From positions 1 through 5,545 of the forward strand of contig JBAYUH010000038.1 in assembly GCA_041675185.1 (NCBI GenBank): DNA of 5,545 bases, given 5' to 3'. The position numbers and the translations under genes are program-made. The DNA comes from UBA1557 sp041675185 (GTDB lineage: Bacteria; Patescibacteriota; Patescibacteriia; Magasanikbacterales; UBA922). This document shows positions 1 through 4,739 of the stretch, one piece after another (within the stretch, counting starts at the first letter, position 1; each line of letters starts with the position of its first letter). The notes under the pieces were generated by a model. That model did not search any database, had not been told where the DNA came from, and saw only the letters and a list, made by a program, of their open reading frames with translations.

Positions 1-353
1 AGTATTGCTATTCTTAGTGGTTTAAATTCTTTTTCTTTTATTATTGTTTTTATGTTCTTCCAGACATTGTTCTTTCCCTTCATAAATGAAGGGAGAAGAA
101 ACTTAAAAAGAAATATTGGAAAATAAAAGAAGTTGAGGAAGTAGTGAAGGAGGATTTGGAGTTTGAGGTGACGGAGGCGACGGTTGTTGTCATCAACCGA
201 ACCTGGTATACCTTGTTTTCTTAAACTTTGATGAGAATGCCATAGTCCATACCAAAACCAATACTTATCAAAAGAGGCAATCTTTTTGGATTGATCCATA
301 ATATCTTTTTGTTTACCTTTTAGATTGTCCCGAGGAGGATTGAAATATTTCAT
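1..353 (-). CDS. Unrecognised protein with a hydrophobic segment, 3' end off the window
   Basis: An open frame of 117 full codons begins with ATG at 353 and is still open at the left edge, so the C-terminus is missing. An in-frame TAA lies five codons upstream with no other plausible start between, which fixes the start. The N-terminus is polar and rich in Lys and aromatic residues (W32, W34, W38). A basic stretch (R58-R61, K64) precedes a strongly hydrophobic segment at about residues 65-90, consistent with one membrane-spanning or membrane-associated helix with its basic side in the cytoplasm. I do not recognise the family. Codons around residues 58-76 are unusually rich in CTC, CAC and CGC compared with the TTA/TTG style of the other genes. 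There is no Shine-Dalgarno sequence near the ATG; a purine-rich GGGAGGA lies about 30 nt upstream, too far to act. An extended -10 promoter at 475-483 is the likely source of transcript. Confidence 0.6.
   Translation of the reverse strand, partial: MKYFNPPRDNLKGKQKDIMDQSKKIASFDKYWFWYGLWHSHQSLRKQGIPGSVDDNNRRLRHLKLQILLHYFLNFFYFPIFLFKFLLPSFMKGKNNVWKNIKTIIKEKEFKPLRIAI
75..94. repeat. Near-perfect 20-bp palindrome inside a coding region
   Basis: TCCCTTCAT (75-83) and ATGAAGGGA (86-94) are perfect reverse complements separated by AA. The palindrome lies within the partial left-hand gene, at the end of its hydrophobic segment. Neither strand has a T-tract after it, so it is not a terminator. It could be chance or a protein-binding site; nothing else supports a function. 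Confidence 0.35.
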
Positions 354-404
354 ACTAGATATTATTTAAAGTTGGAAATTTTATCCTCCCAAAAGGCGGA
401 CAAG

Positions 405-456
405 TTAGAAATTAGATATTAGGTGAATTAGAAATTATTATATTGTATTTTCTAAT
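405..456. repeat. AT-rich imperfect repeats with a small inverted repeat
   Basis: The word TTAGAAATTA appears at 405-414 and again, as ATTAGAAATTA, at 427-437, with related ATTAG fragments between. ATTAGAAA (427-434) is the exact reverse complement of TTTCTAAT (449-456), giving an 8-bp stem with a 14-nt loop. In the 5' leader of the gene starting at 353 this could form a weak hairpin. The build (short words repeated, then an inverted copy) recalls the clearer elements elsewhere in the window but is much weaker, and low complexity may explain it. Confidence 0.35.
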
Positions 457-474
457 AGTTTTTTAAGTGAGGGT

Positions 475-483
475 ATTATAGCA
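475..483 (-). promoter_or_regulatory. Extended -10 promoter for the left-edge gene
   Basis: Read on the minus strand, positions 483 to 475 give TGC-TATAAT, a consensus -10 hexamer with the TG extension one base upstream. The -35 region, 17 nt further upstream, is TTCCCC, a poor match, which is typical where an extended -10 compensates. Transcription would start near 468 and give a leader of about 115 nt before the ATG at 353. It begins only 27 nt past the stop codon of the upstream PLP-enzyme gene, so the left gene can be expressed separately. Confidence 0.5.
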
Positions 484-509
484 TATTTGTTTATTTTGGG
501 GAAATGTTT

Positions 510-1409
510 TTACATGCCAGTAATAAGACATACTACTACACCATCAAAATTCCATCCATTTTTTTTGGCTTTGATTAGTCCAGCAATAGATAAAGCAGAG
601 TTGTAAGATATTTTTAGTTTGCAAGTTTCTTTTATTAGATTTGTAGCATTTCTCAATTCTTGATCACTTACTATCCAACCTGAACCATTGGTTTTTTTTA
701 TTATTTCTATTACTTTTTCTTTGCGATGGGCGACATTGTCAACAATTGCGCTAGCCAAAGATTTGTCTGTAATTTCAAAATTTGTATCAAATTCTCTAGC
801 AATAGGATGACAACTAGTTGTTTGGACAATATGAATTTGTGGGTTTTGTTTACCGCCCCATTTGGAAGGCAAAATATTTTCAAAGGCTAAACCCAAAGCT
901 TGAGCTGTAGTGCCAGATGATGTAGGAACAAAGACAGCTTGTAGGTTTGGTATATTGTTTATTTCTTCAGCTAATTCTATATAACCTAATAGAGCTGTGT
1001 CATCTGTGGACTGTCTTAAGTTCTTGGCTTTGTTTTCTTTTTCCATTTGGAAAGCTTGTTGTTTTGGTCTGTCTACTTGCTGTATACTAATATTTTTATC
1101 TTCGATGATAGTGTTTAGAATTTTTAATTTTTGTTTATCAATATTTTGTCCAACAAAAACTTGTAGAGTAATTTTTTCTTCATTGTTTTTGTTGTGGGCT
1201 TGTACAGTATAGATAGTAGCTATGGCAGCATTTCCAGAAGAAGAAATGACAAAATTGGTAACACCTTCTTCTTTGAGATATTTTTTTATCATCAGAGGAA
1301 TAGAACGTCCTTTGTGAGATGAATATTTGTGTTCATCTTCTCGTTTGAGATAGACATCTACTCCCAAAGCATTGTTTAGTTCGATGTATGATTGTTGTGG
1401 AGTTTTCAT
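510..1409 (-). CDS. PLP-dependent enzyme, fold type II (threonine synthase/dehydratase/cysteine synthase superfamily)
   Basis: A 299-residue protein of the tryptophan-synthase-beta-like PLP fold. K33 in YLKREDEHKYSSHKGR aligns with the family's Schiff-base lysine in the usual KxED...S-F-K-x-R motif, here with SHK instead of SFK. SSSGNAAIA (56-64) is the substrate/cofactor Ser-Gly-Asn loop. VPTSSGTTA (161-169) occupies the place of the glycine-rich phosphate-binding loop but is Ser/Thr-rich instead of Gly-rich. GYIELAEEI (142-150) is typical of the threonine synthase/dehydratase branch, and the C-terminal LITGM matches the TG/SG segment that contacts the pyridine ring. It is short for the family (usually over 320) and has no ACT regulatory domain. 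Substrate is undetermined. The start has no Shine-Dalgarno sequence; the arm of inverted-repeat element A ends 6 nt before the ATG. It is divergent from the LysW-like gene across a shared promoter region. Confidence 0.8.
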   Translation of the reverse strand: MKTPQQSYIELNNALGVDVYLKREDEHKYSSHKGRSIPLMIKKYLKEEGVTNFVISSSGNAAIATIYTVQAHNKNNEEKITLQVFVGQNIDKQKLKILNTIIEDKNISIQQVDRPKQQAFQMEKENKAKNLRQSTDDTALLGYIELAEEINNIPNLQAVFVPTSSGTTAQALGLAFENILPSKWGGKQNPQIHIVQTTSCHPIAREFDTNFEITDKSLASAIVDNVAHRKEKVIEIIKKTNGSGWIVSDQELRNATNLIKETCKLKISYNSALSIAGLIKAKKNGWNFDGVVVCLITGM

Positions 1410-1415
1410 AATTTT

Positions 1416-1453
1416 AAGCAGATTCAGCTGTCAGCAGATACTGCAGATTCAGC
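1416..1453. repeat. Element A inverted arm, gene-proximal (left)
   Basis: This 38-nt arm contains AAGCAGATTCAGC and a second GCAGATTCAGC separated by GTCAGCAGATAC. It pairs with 1553-1590 when a 7-nt register shift is allowed. On the minus strand it forms the last bases of the leader before the PLP-enzyme start codon. Confidence 0.6.
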
Positions 1454-1540
1454 TTTTTTATTTAATTTATAAACATATAATACAAGTTCATGTGACTTTT
1501 GCCAAGCTATAATATCTTTGAAAGTTTTTAGATTACTCAT
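1424..1540 (-). pseudogene. Truncated four-helix-bundle (S23 family) gene
   Basis: From ATG at 1540 the minus strand encodes 38 residues and a TGA at 1426-1424. The first 25 residues match the N-terminus of the intact copy at 4357-4725 at 18 of 25 positions, including the AWQKSHEL helix-1 motif and LYVYK. After that the frame passes through LNKK straight into the repeat arm, reading AESAVSADS. Helices 2-4, with the SQS(R/K)RA and NIVEGFRR motifs, are absent. The natural reading is a copy that lost roughly codons 26 to 118 by internal deletion. It keeps the same AT-rich 12-nt gap between arm and ATG as the intact copies (13 and 14 nt). The residual peptide is unlikely to fold, although it could still be translated. 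Confidence 0.75.
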
Positions 1541-1552
1541 AGTAATACATTT

Positions 1553-1590
1553 GCTGAGTCTGCTGACGGCTGTATCTGCTGACTCTGCTT
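1553..1590. repeat. Element A inverted arm, distal (right)
   Basis: This is the 38-nt partner of 1416-1453. Its reverse complement starts AAGCAGAGTCAGCAGATAC and ends CGTCAGCAGACTCAGC. It lies 12 nt upstream of the truncated ORF. Confidence 0.6.
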
Positions 1591-1632
1591 TAACATTTTT
1601 AGTTAAGTGATCATGTGAAATGTGACTAAGCC

Positions 1633-1661
1633 TTGATTTTTTTTGTCATTTGTAGTATTCT
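1633..1661 (+). promoter_or_regulatory. Promoter for the LysW-like gene
   Basis: TTGATT at 1633-1638 and TATTCT at 1656-1661 are separated by exactly 17 nt, a good sigma-70-type match. The predicted start near 1668 gives a leader of about 32 nt before the ATG at 1700. Its -10 overlaps the -10 of a matching minus-strand promoter. Confidence 0.5.
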
Positions 1662-1685
1662 AGTATGTGTCTAATTTTAAATCAA
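1657..1685 (-). promoter_or_regulatory. Divergent promoter facing element A and the PLP-enzyme gene
   Basis: On the minus strand TTGATT (1685-1680), a 17-nt spacer and TAGAAT (1662-1657) form a promoter with the same -35 hexamer and spacing as the plus-strand one. The two -10 hexamers share 5 bp. Transcription starting near 1650 would run through element A and reach the PLP-enzyme start at 1409 after a leader of about 240 nt containing the element's hairpin. Confidence 0.45.
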
Positions 1686-1699
1686 ATAATTAAATATCT

Positions 1700-1864
1700 A
1701 TGAAATTAGTTTGTCCAGAATGTAAAAATAATGTTGACTTAGTAAATTATCCAGATTTGGAAAAAGACAATGTGGTAGAGTGCGATATGTGTGGTATTAC
1801 TTTACTTGTTACAGATATGAGTGGGGATAATGTGGAAGTGGAGATTGTAGACGAAGGTAAGTAA
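1700..1864 (+). CDS. LysW-like small zinc-ribbon protein
   Basis: A 54-residue acidic protein, too short for most ORF callers. Two knuckles, CPEC (C5, C8) and CDMC (C28, C31), give the four-cysteine zinc ribbon. The layout (knuckle, short acidic stretch, VVECDMCG, then a beta-rich acidic tail) closely follows LysW, the amino-group carrier protein of the alpha-aminoadipate lysine/ornithine pathway. LysW works by having its C-terminal glutamate in an EDWGE tail conjugated to the pathway intermediate. Here the tail is EVEIVDEGK and ends in lysine, so that carrier chemistry is not supported. It may be a LysW-fold protein with another role, such as zinc binding or protein contact. It is the only plus-strand gene, sits under a promoter at 1633-1661 and ends before a strong terminator. 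No Shine-Dalgarno is visible; the start is the only ATG before the first cysteine knuckle. Confidence 0.8.
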   Translation: MKLVCPECKNNVDLVNYPDLEKDNVVECDMCGITLLVTDMSGDNVEVEIVDEGK

Positions 1865-1902
1865 GACGCTGATTAGACTGATAATAGCGCGGATTTACGC
1901 AG
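1865..1902. repeat. Solitary degenerate repeat arm of the ACGCnGATTnACGC type
   Basis: Right after the LysW-like stop codon the sequence is G-ACGCTGATTAGACTGATAA followed by TAGCGCGGATTTACGCAGA. It has the look of intergenic repeats built from ACGC(A/T)GATT words, with no clear inverted partner nearby. It differs in word from elements A-D but has a similar length (about 38 nt) and internal repetition. Its last bases (GCAGA) form the first bases of the terminator stem. Confidence 0.35.
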
Positions 1903-1927
1903 ACTCTGAAGAGGGTCTGCTTTTTTA
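1899..1927 (+). terminator. Rho-independent terminator of the LysW-like gene
   Basis: GCAGACTCT (1899-1907) pairs with AGGGTCTGC (1912-1920) around a GAAG loop, with a 9-bp stem including one G-U pair. It is followed by six T residues and TTTA-type sequence. It lies 34 nt past the LysW-like stop. The minus strand has the hairpin but no T-tract after it, so it is directional. The stop codon of the convergent NUDIX gene sits inside the T-tract, so the two genes are packed end to end. Confidence 0.85.
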
Positions 1928-2476
1928 TTTAGAAAATAATTTCTTTTTGAAATCTTTTAGTTTTTTTTGATAAATCAATTTTAATAAATAAAAGGTAATA
2001 TCTCTTGAACGAAAATTTTCTGAAGTAGCTATTTTGACAAATTCAGCAAAACTTACCAACATAGTTTCTATTTTTTCACCTGGATCTAGGCGTGGTTCTG
2101 TTATTTTTTTGGCATCTCTAGCAATGAAACGATGTACTGTCCAATTTATTTTGTGGAACGGTCTCCACTCGTCAAATTTTTCTAATTTTTTTGAAGAATA
2201 ACCAGTTTCCTCAAGCATTTCTCTTTTTGCACCGTCTATTGGTTTTTCATTTTTTTCCAATCTTCCACCAATTACACCTATCATTTTGGAGAGCGTTGGT
2301 TGGGATTCATTTACTAAGACTATCTTATTGCCAACAATAGGAATTATTTGCACAGTATCTACTCTATCCAACATTTCAAATGTTTGGAAACTGCCATCGA
2401 ACATTTTTTGTTGCCATTGATAAGTATCAAAGATAATTCCTGAGAAAACTTTTTTGGCATTTTTTGGGATTTTCAT
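1925..2476 (-). CDS. NUDIX hydrolase, ADP-ribose pyrophosphatase-like
   Basis: A 183-residue protein with a full Nudix box at residues 71-93: G71, E77, then R85-E86, E89-E90 and G92, matching GX5EX7REUXEEXGU, with tyrosine at the last position. These glutamates bind the catalytic metal. The family hydrolyses nucleoside diphosphates linked to another moiety. The N-terminal half (VFSGIIFD, DGSFQTFEMLDR, VQIIPIVGNKIVLV) resembles the beta-rich dimerisation part of ADP-ribose/ADP-sugar pyrophosphatases, so that is the most likely substrate class; the exact substrate is not determined. It is cytosolic, with no signal peptide. The ATG has no Shine-Dalgarno and directly abuts the outer end of element B: the last base of the arm is the first base of the start codon. 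It is last in the leftward gene series and converges on the LysW-like gene. Confidence 0.88.
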   Translation of the reverse strand: MKIPKNAKKVFSGIIFDTYQWQQKMFDGSFQTFEMLDRVDTVQIIPIVGNKIVLVNESQPTLSKMIGVIGGRLEKNEKPIDGAKREMLEETGYSSKKLEKFDEWRPFHKINWTVHRFIARDAKKITEPRLDPGEKIETMLVSFAEFVKIATSENFRSRDITFYLLKLIYQKKLKDFKKKLFSK

Positions 2477-2513
2477 AAGCAGAATAACAATTAAGCAAAA
2501 TAAGCAGAATAAG
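2476..2513. repeat. Element B inverted arm (left)
   Basis: TAAGCAGAATAA at 2476-2487 and AAGCAGAATAAG ending at 2513 flank a degenerate middle copy. The inner 20 or so bases are also coding: they specify the last residues and the stop codon of the enclosed four-helix-bundle ORF. Confidence 0.65.
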
Positions 2514-2880
2514 TTATAAATATTTTTTTTTGGCTTTTTATCCAGCCATATAATAATCTGCCAGTTTCTTCAGCTTTTGTAAAAATAAAATTGTATCTTT
2601 CTTTTGATATATAATCTAAATCTCTAGCTAGCATCAAATGATATTTTAATTCCTCTAATGATGCATCAGCTTGATTATAAAATTTTAAACTATCTTTTAA
2701 GCCTTGTCTTCTAAATCCTTCTACAATATTGGCAGCTACAGAAGCGGTAGCTCTTTTACTTTGACTTATTAATCCAAATAGTTCATCTTTTGGGTAATCT
2801 TTTGTTATTTTGTAAATATATAAAACTAGTTCATGTGATTTTTTCCAAGCCATCAAATCTGTAAATAATTTTATTTTCAT
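2491..2880 (-). CDS. Four-helix-bundle protein (S23/23S rRNA intervening-sequence protein family)
   Basis: 129 residues. The family fold is a four-helix bundle that assembles as a ring-like oligomer. Relatives are encoded in intervening sequences inside 23S rRNA genes, and the accessory protein Avd of diversity-generating retroelements has the same fold. Hallmarks seen: AWKKSHEL in helix 1 (11-18), YPKDELFGL (29-37), SQSKRATASV (39-48), ANIVEGFRR (50-58) and the aromatic/acidic helix-3 pattern SLKFYNQADASLEELKYHL. It is about 70% identical (82 of 116 by hand) to the copy at 4357-4725. The natural domain ends near KSQ (117); the final TYSAYFA is read from the repeat arm. No Shine-Dalgarno; a 13-nt AT-rich leader separates arm and ATG. 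No reverse transcriptase or rRNA is nearby, so the usual partners are absent. Function here is unknown; RNA binding is a reasonable guess. Confidence 0.88.
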   Translation of the reverse strand: MKIKLFTDLMAWKKSHELVLYIYKITKDYPKDELFGLISQSKRATASVAANIVEGFRRQGLKDSLKFYNQADASLEELKYHLMLARDLDYISKERYNFIFTKAEETGRLLYGWIKSQKKIFITYSAYFA

Positions 2881-2893
2881 AATAGTTTTTTTG

Positions 2894-2932
2894 CTTATTC
2901 GGCCTATTCTGCTTATTAGCTTATTCTGCTTA
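2894..2932. repeat. Element B inverted arm (right)
   Basis: This is the 39-nt partner of 2476-2513. Its reverse complement contains TAAGCAGAATAA, then TAAGCAGAATAGGC, then CGAATAAG. It contains the stop codon (2916-2918) and the last four codons (S460-S463) of the Mur ligase gene. Confidence 0.65.
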
Positions 2933-4307
2933 CAACCGCTTCAATCATATTTCTAAAACCATGACTTCCTAAGAAAGCTACGACATCATTTTGACTGGTA
3001 TTTTTTATTATATAATCAACGAGCTTTTTATCATCATCAATATAAATTACATTTGGTTGGGTTTTTCCAATGATTTCAGTTAGCTCCTCACCTTCAATAG
3101 TAGGATCTTCGTTTGGGGCTTGTTTTATTAGTGTAAGTTTTGGTATGATTACTAAATCAGCATCAATAAATTTATTATCATAACCAGCGATAGCGGCTTT
3201 TTGTCTATTGCCTGTGTTTGGCTCAAACACGGCAATTATTCTACCATCATTATATATTTTTTTGAGAGTTTGTAAAACTGAGGAAGCTTTTTGGGGAGAG
3301 TGAGCTATATCATCAATCACTACAATATCTTTATCTGTGTCTAGCTTTTTTTCCAATCTTCTTTTGACATTTTTGTAAGTGCTTAGGGCTTCTATTATTT
3401 TGTCAGTATTCAATCCAATCTGTTTGGCCATGGCAAAGGCAGCGGTCATATCGTCGGCTAAATAGTCGCCGAGTAGAGGAGAGTTTATTTGATAAATTTT
3501 ATTTTCGTTTTTGATTTCAAACTTCAAGCCGTTTTTGTTGACTTCTACATTTTGGTATTGGTAATCATTGTTTTCATTTTTTCCATAAGTAATTGTTTGA
3601 CATTTGGCAAAAACAATAATATTTTTGGCAACACTTTCGCTTACAACCAGTAAACCAGATTTTGGCAAATTTGTTAATAATTTTTCAAAAGCCTGAAAAT
3701 AAGATTGTTCAGTCGGATAAACATCAGCATGATCCCAAACAACAGAAGTGAGTAATAAATGTGTTGGTGAGTAATGAAAGAATTTGGCACCATCGTCCCA
3801 ACGAGCGCTTTTGTATTCATCTCCTTCAAGAATTGAATATTTGGAATCAGTCAATTTGGCAGCAGGCATATCGTTCAAGCTAATACCACCAAACATATAG
3901 CTTGGATCAAAATTATTTTCTTGTAAAATCCAAGCAAGTAGGGAAGTAGAAGTGGTTTTGCCATAAGTACCAGCACAGACAATAGAGTTTTCTTTGACAA
4001 AAAATTCAGCAATAGCTTCTGGATAAGATTTGTAATCAAGTTTTTTTTCTTGAACATAAATCCATTCTGGATTGTTTGATCCTGCGACATTGCCAACTAT
4101 GACTAAATCTGGATCACCATCTTTGGTCATTTTGTCAACGTGCCAACCTGGATAATATTTAATACCAGCGTTTTTTAGATAAGTAGAAACTGGAGGAAAA
4201 AAGCCTTTGTCACTGCCAGTAACTTTGTAATTTTTTTTGTGGAAGGCGATAGCGAGAGCACTCATTGCTACTCCGCAAATTCCAATAAAATGTATGTGTT
4301 TTTTCAT
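2916..4307 (-). CDS. mpl: Mur ligase family protein, Mpl/MurC type
   Basis: 463 residues with all three Mur domains. The N-terminal Rossmann-like domain starts IHFIGICGVAMSALA (5-19), the MurC/Mpl signature. The central ATPase domain has the P-loop GTYGKTT (113-119, K117), with Tyr in place of the common His. It also has EGDEY (161-165), whose acidic residues bind Mg2+, and DHADVYP (192-198). The C-terminal domain has KRRLE, IDDIAHSP (331-338, H336) and AVFEPNTGNR. The stretch FGGISLNDMPAAKLTDSKYSILEGDEY and the following KFFHYSPTHLLLTSVVWDHAD pattern favour Mpl, which ligates recycled L-Ala-gamma-D-Glu-meso-DAP tripeptide to UDP-MurNAc, over MurC, which adds L-Ala. Substrate cannot be fixed from sequence alone. 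Cytosolic. The start has no Shine-Dalgarno and lies 11 nt after element C; the last four residues and stop codon lie in an arm of element B. Confidence 0.85.
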   Translation of the reverse strand: MKKHIHFIGICGVAMSALAIAFHKKNYKVTGSDKGFFPPVSTYLKNAGIKYYPGWHVDKMTKDGDPDLVIVGNVAGSNNPEWIYVQEKKLDYKSYPEAIAEFFVKENSIVCAGTYGKTTSTSLLAWILQENNFDPSYMFGGISLNDMPAAKLTDSKYSILEGDEYKSARWDDGAKFFHYSPTHLLLTSVVWDHADVYPTEQSYFQAFEKLLTNLPKSGLLVVSESVAKNIIVFAKCQTITYGKNENNDYQYQNVEVNKNGLKFEIKNENKIYQINSPLLGDYLADDMTAAFAMAKQIGLNTDKIIEALSTYKNVKRRLEKKLDTDKDIVVIDDIAHSPQKASSVLQTLKKIYNDGRIIAVFEPNTGNRQKAAIAGYDNKFIDADLVIIPKLTLIKQAPNEDPTIEGEELTEIIGKTQPNVIYIDDDKKLVDYIIKNTSQNDVVAFLGSHGFRNMIEAVVSRIS

Positions 4308-4318
4308 AATTAAAGCTA

Positions 4319-4353
4319 TTCAGCAGAATCAGCAGAGACAGCAGATTCAGCTA
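4319..4353. repeat. Element C inverted arm (left)
   Basis: A 35-nt arm matching the reverse complement of 4740-4774 at 28 of 35 positions without gaps, including a perfect 15-nt core TCAGCAGAGACAGCA. It is composed of repeated CAGCAGA/TCAGC words. It ends 11 nt before the Mur ligase start codon. Confidence 0.75.
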
Positions 4354-4356
4354 TTT

Positions 4357-4725
4357 TTATAAGAAACATCTTTGGCTTTTCATCCAACCATAAAGAGTTT
4401 TGGAGGTTTCTTCAATTTTGTTATAAATAAATTCGTATCTTTCTTTTGACATATATTTTAAATCTTTTGCAAGTAATAAATGATATTTTAATTCGTCTAG
4501 TGAAGCTTCTGCAATATTATAGAATCTTATACTATCTTTTAAATTTTTTCTTCTAAATCCTTCCACAATGTTTGCAGGCACAGAAGCTGAGGCACGTCTA
4601 CTTTGGCTAGTTAATCCATATAGTTCTTCTTTTGGATAATCATTTGTAATTTTGTAAACGTATAAAGTTAATTCATGAGATTTTTGCCAAGCTGTTATTT
4701 CTATAAAAGATTTTATTTTTGACAT
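4357..4725 (-). CDS. Four-helix-bundle protein (S23/23S rRNA intervening-sequence protein family)
   Basis: 122 residues, the normal family length. AWQKSHEL (12-19), YPKEELYGL (30-38), SQSRRASASV (40-49), ANIVEGFRR (51-59), SIRFYNIAEASLDELKYHL and the terminal LYGWMKSQ mark the four helices. Of the two intact copies in this window this one has the cleaner ends: it terminates three bases before the arm and does not read into it. It is about 70% identical to the 2491-2880 protein, so the two copies are related but not a recent duplication. The family has no known enzymatic motif; relatives include proteins encoded by 23S rRNA intervening sequences and Avd of diversity-generating retroelements, where the protein contacts nucleic acid and reverse transcriptase. 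No such partner is in this window. Same strand as its neighbours, so probably co-transcribed with them. Confidence 0.9.
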   Translation of the reverse strand: MSKIKSFIEITAWQKSHELTLYVYKITNDYPKEELYGLTSQSRRASASVPANIVEGFRRKNLKDSIRFYNIAEASLDELKYHLLLAKDLKYMSKERYEFIYNKIEETSKTLYGWMKSQRCFL

Positions 4726-4739
4726 AAACTTTTTAAAGT

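Larger units (their letters stand above)
1416..1590 (-). mobile_element. Element A: deleted four-helix-bundle unit between inverted arms
   Basis: A 175-bp unit with 38-nt imperfect inverted arms (1416-1453 and 1553-1590) enclosing the first part of a four-helix-bundle gene, on the minus strand. The outermost (AAGCAGA) and innermost (AGAnTCAGC) parts of the arms match. In between, both carry GTCAGCAGATAC followed by TGC or AGC, shifted by one 7-nt unit, so the arms have slipped in repeat register but stay complementary overall. The inner edge shares GCAGATTCAGCT (1443-1454) exactly with element C (4341-4352), placing A and C in one family. Compared with C (456 bp), about 280 bp of the interior is missing, as in non-autonomous internal-deletion derivatives of mobile elements. 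It ends 6 nt before the start codon of the PLP-enzyme gene. Confidence 0.6.
2476..2932 (-). mobile_element. Element B: four-helix-bundle gene between inverted arms, within a gene junction
   Basis: A 457-bp unit formed by arms 2476-2513 and 2894-2932 around a four-helix-bundle ORF at 2491-2880. The arms use the word TAAGCAGAATAAG, repeated within each arm. The outer 12 nt (TAAGCAGAATAA) match perfectly, then a 4- versus 5-nt internal mismatch, then 19 of 22 matching. The unit fills the whole junction between the Mur ligase and NUDIX genes: the ligase stop codon lies inside one arm and the NUDIX start codon touches the other. No transposase and no obvious target-site duplication is visible. It has the same ORF-to-arm spacing (13 nt) as elements A and C. 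Confidence 0.6.

Noticed and set aside
120..222. Plus-strand reading EVEEVVKEDLEFEVTEATVVV
   Set aside because: It looks protein-like, but the frame is closed by a stop just upstream, has no ATG and ends soon after. The minus-strand frame of over 117 codons from ATG is better supported.
997..1212. 71-codon plus-strand open frame
   Set aside because: It lies antisense inside the PLP-enzyme gene, whose family motifs are clear. Its Phe/Leu/Cys-rich translation is the usual shadow of AT-rich coding DNA.
1424..1426. Alternative genetic code with TGA read as Gly or Trp
   Set aside because: No in-frame TGA occurs in the intact genes and tryptophan is TGG. The only TGA terminates the already truncated element A frame, so the standard bacterial code suffices.
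1899..1927. Bidirectional terminator also serving the NUDIX gene
   Set aside because: The hairpin is followed by T residues only on the plus strand. Read on the minus strand it is followed by GTAAATCCGC, so it supports intrinsic termination in one direction only.
2491..2880. Toxin-antitoxin or insertion-sequence transposase gene
   Set aside because: The sequence matches the S23 four-helix-bundle family over its full length. It has no catalytic DDE, HUH or nuclease motif and no paired partner gene.
3875..4096. 73-codon minus-strand open frame
   Set aside because: It is a different frame inside the Mur ligase gene, overlapping its P-loop region, and has no recognisable features.
4319..4353. 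CRISPR repeats or simple microsatellite expansion in the arms
   Set aside because: The words repeat without unique spacers of constant size, and each arm has an inverted partner across an ORF or loop, which neither explanation predicts.
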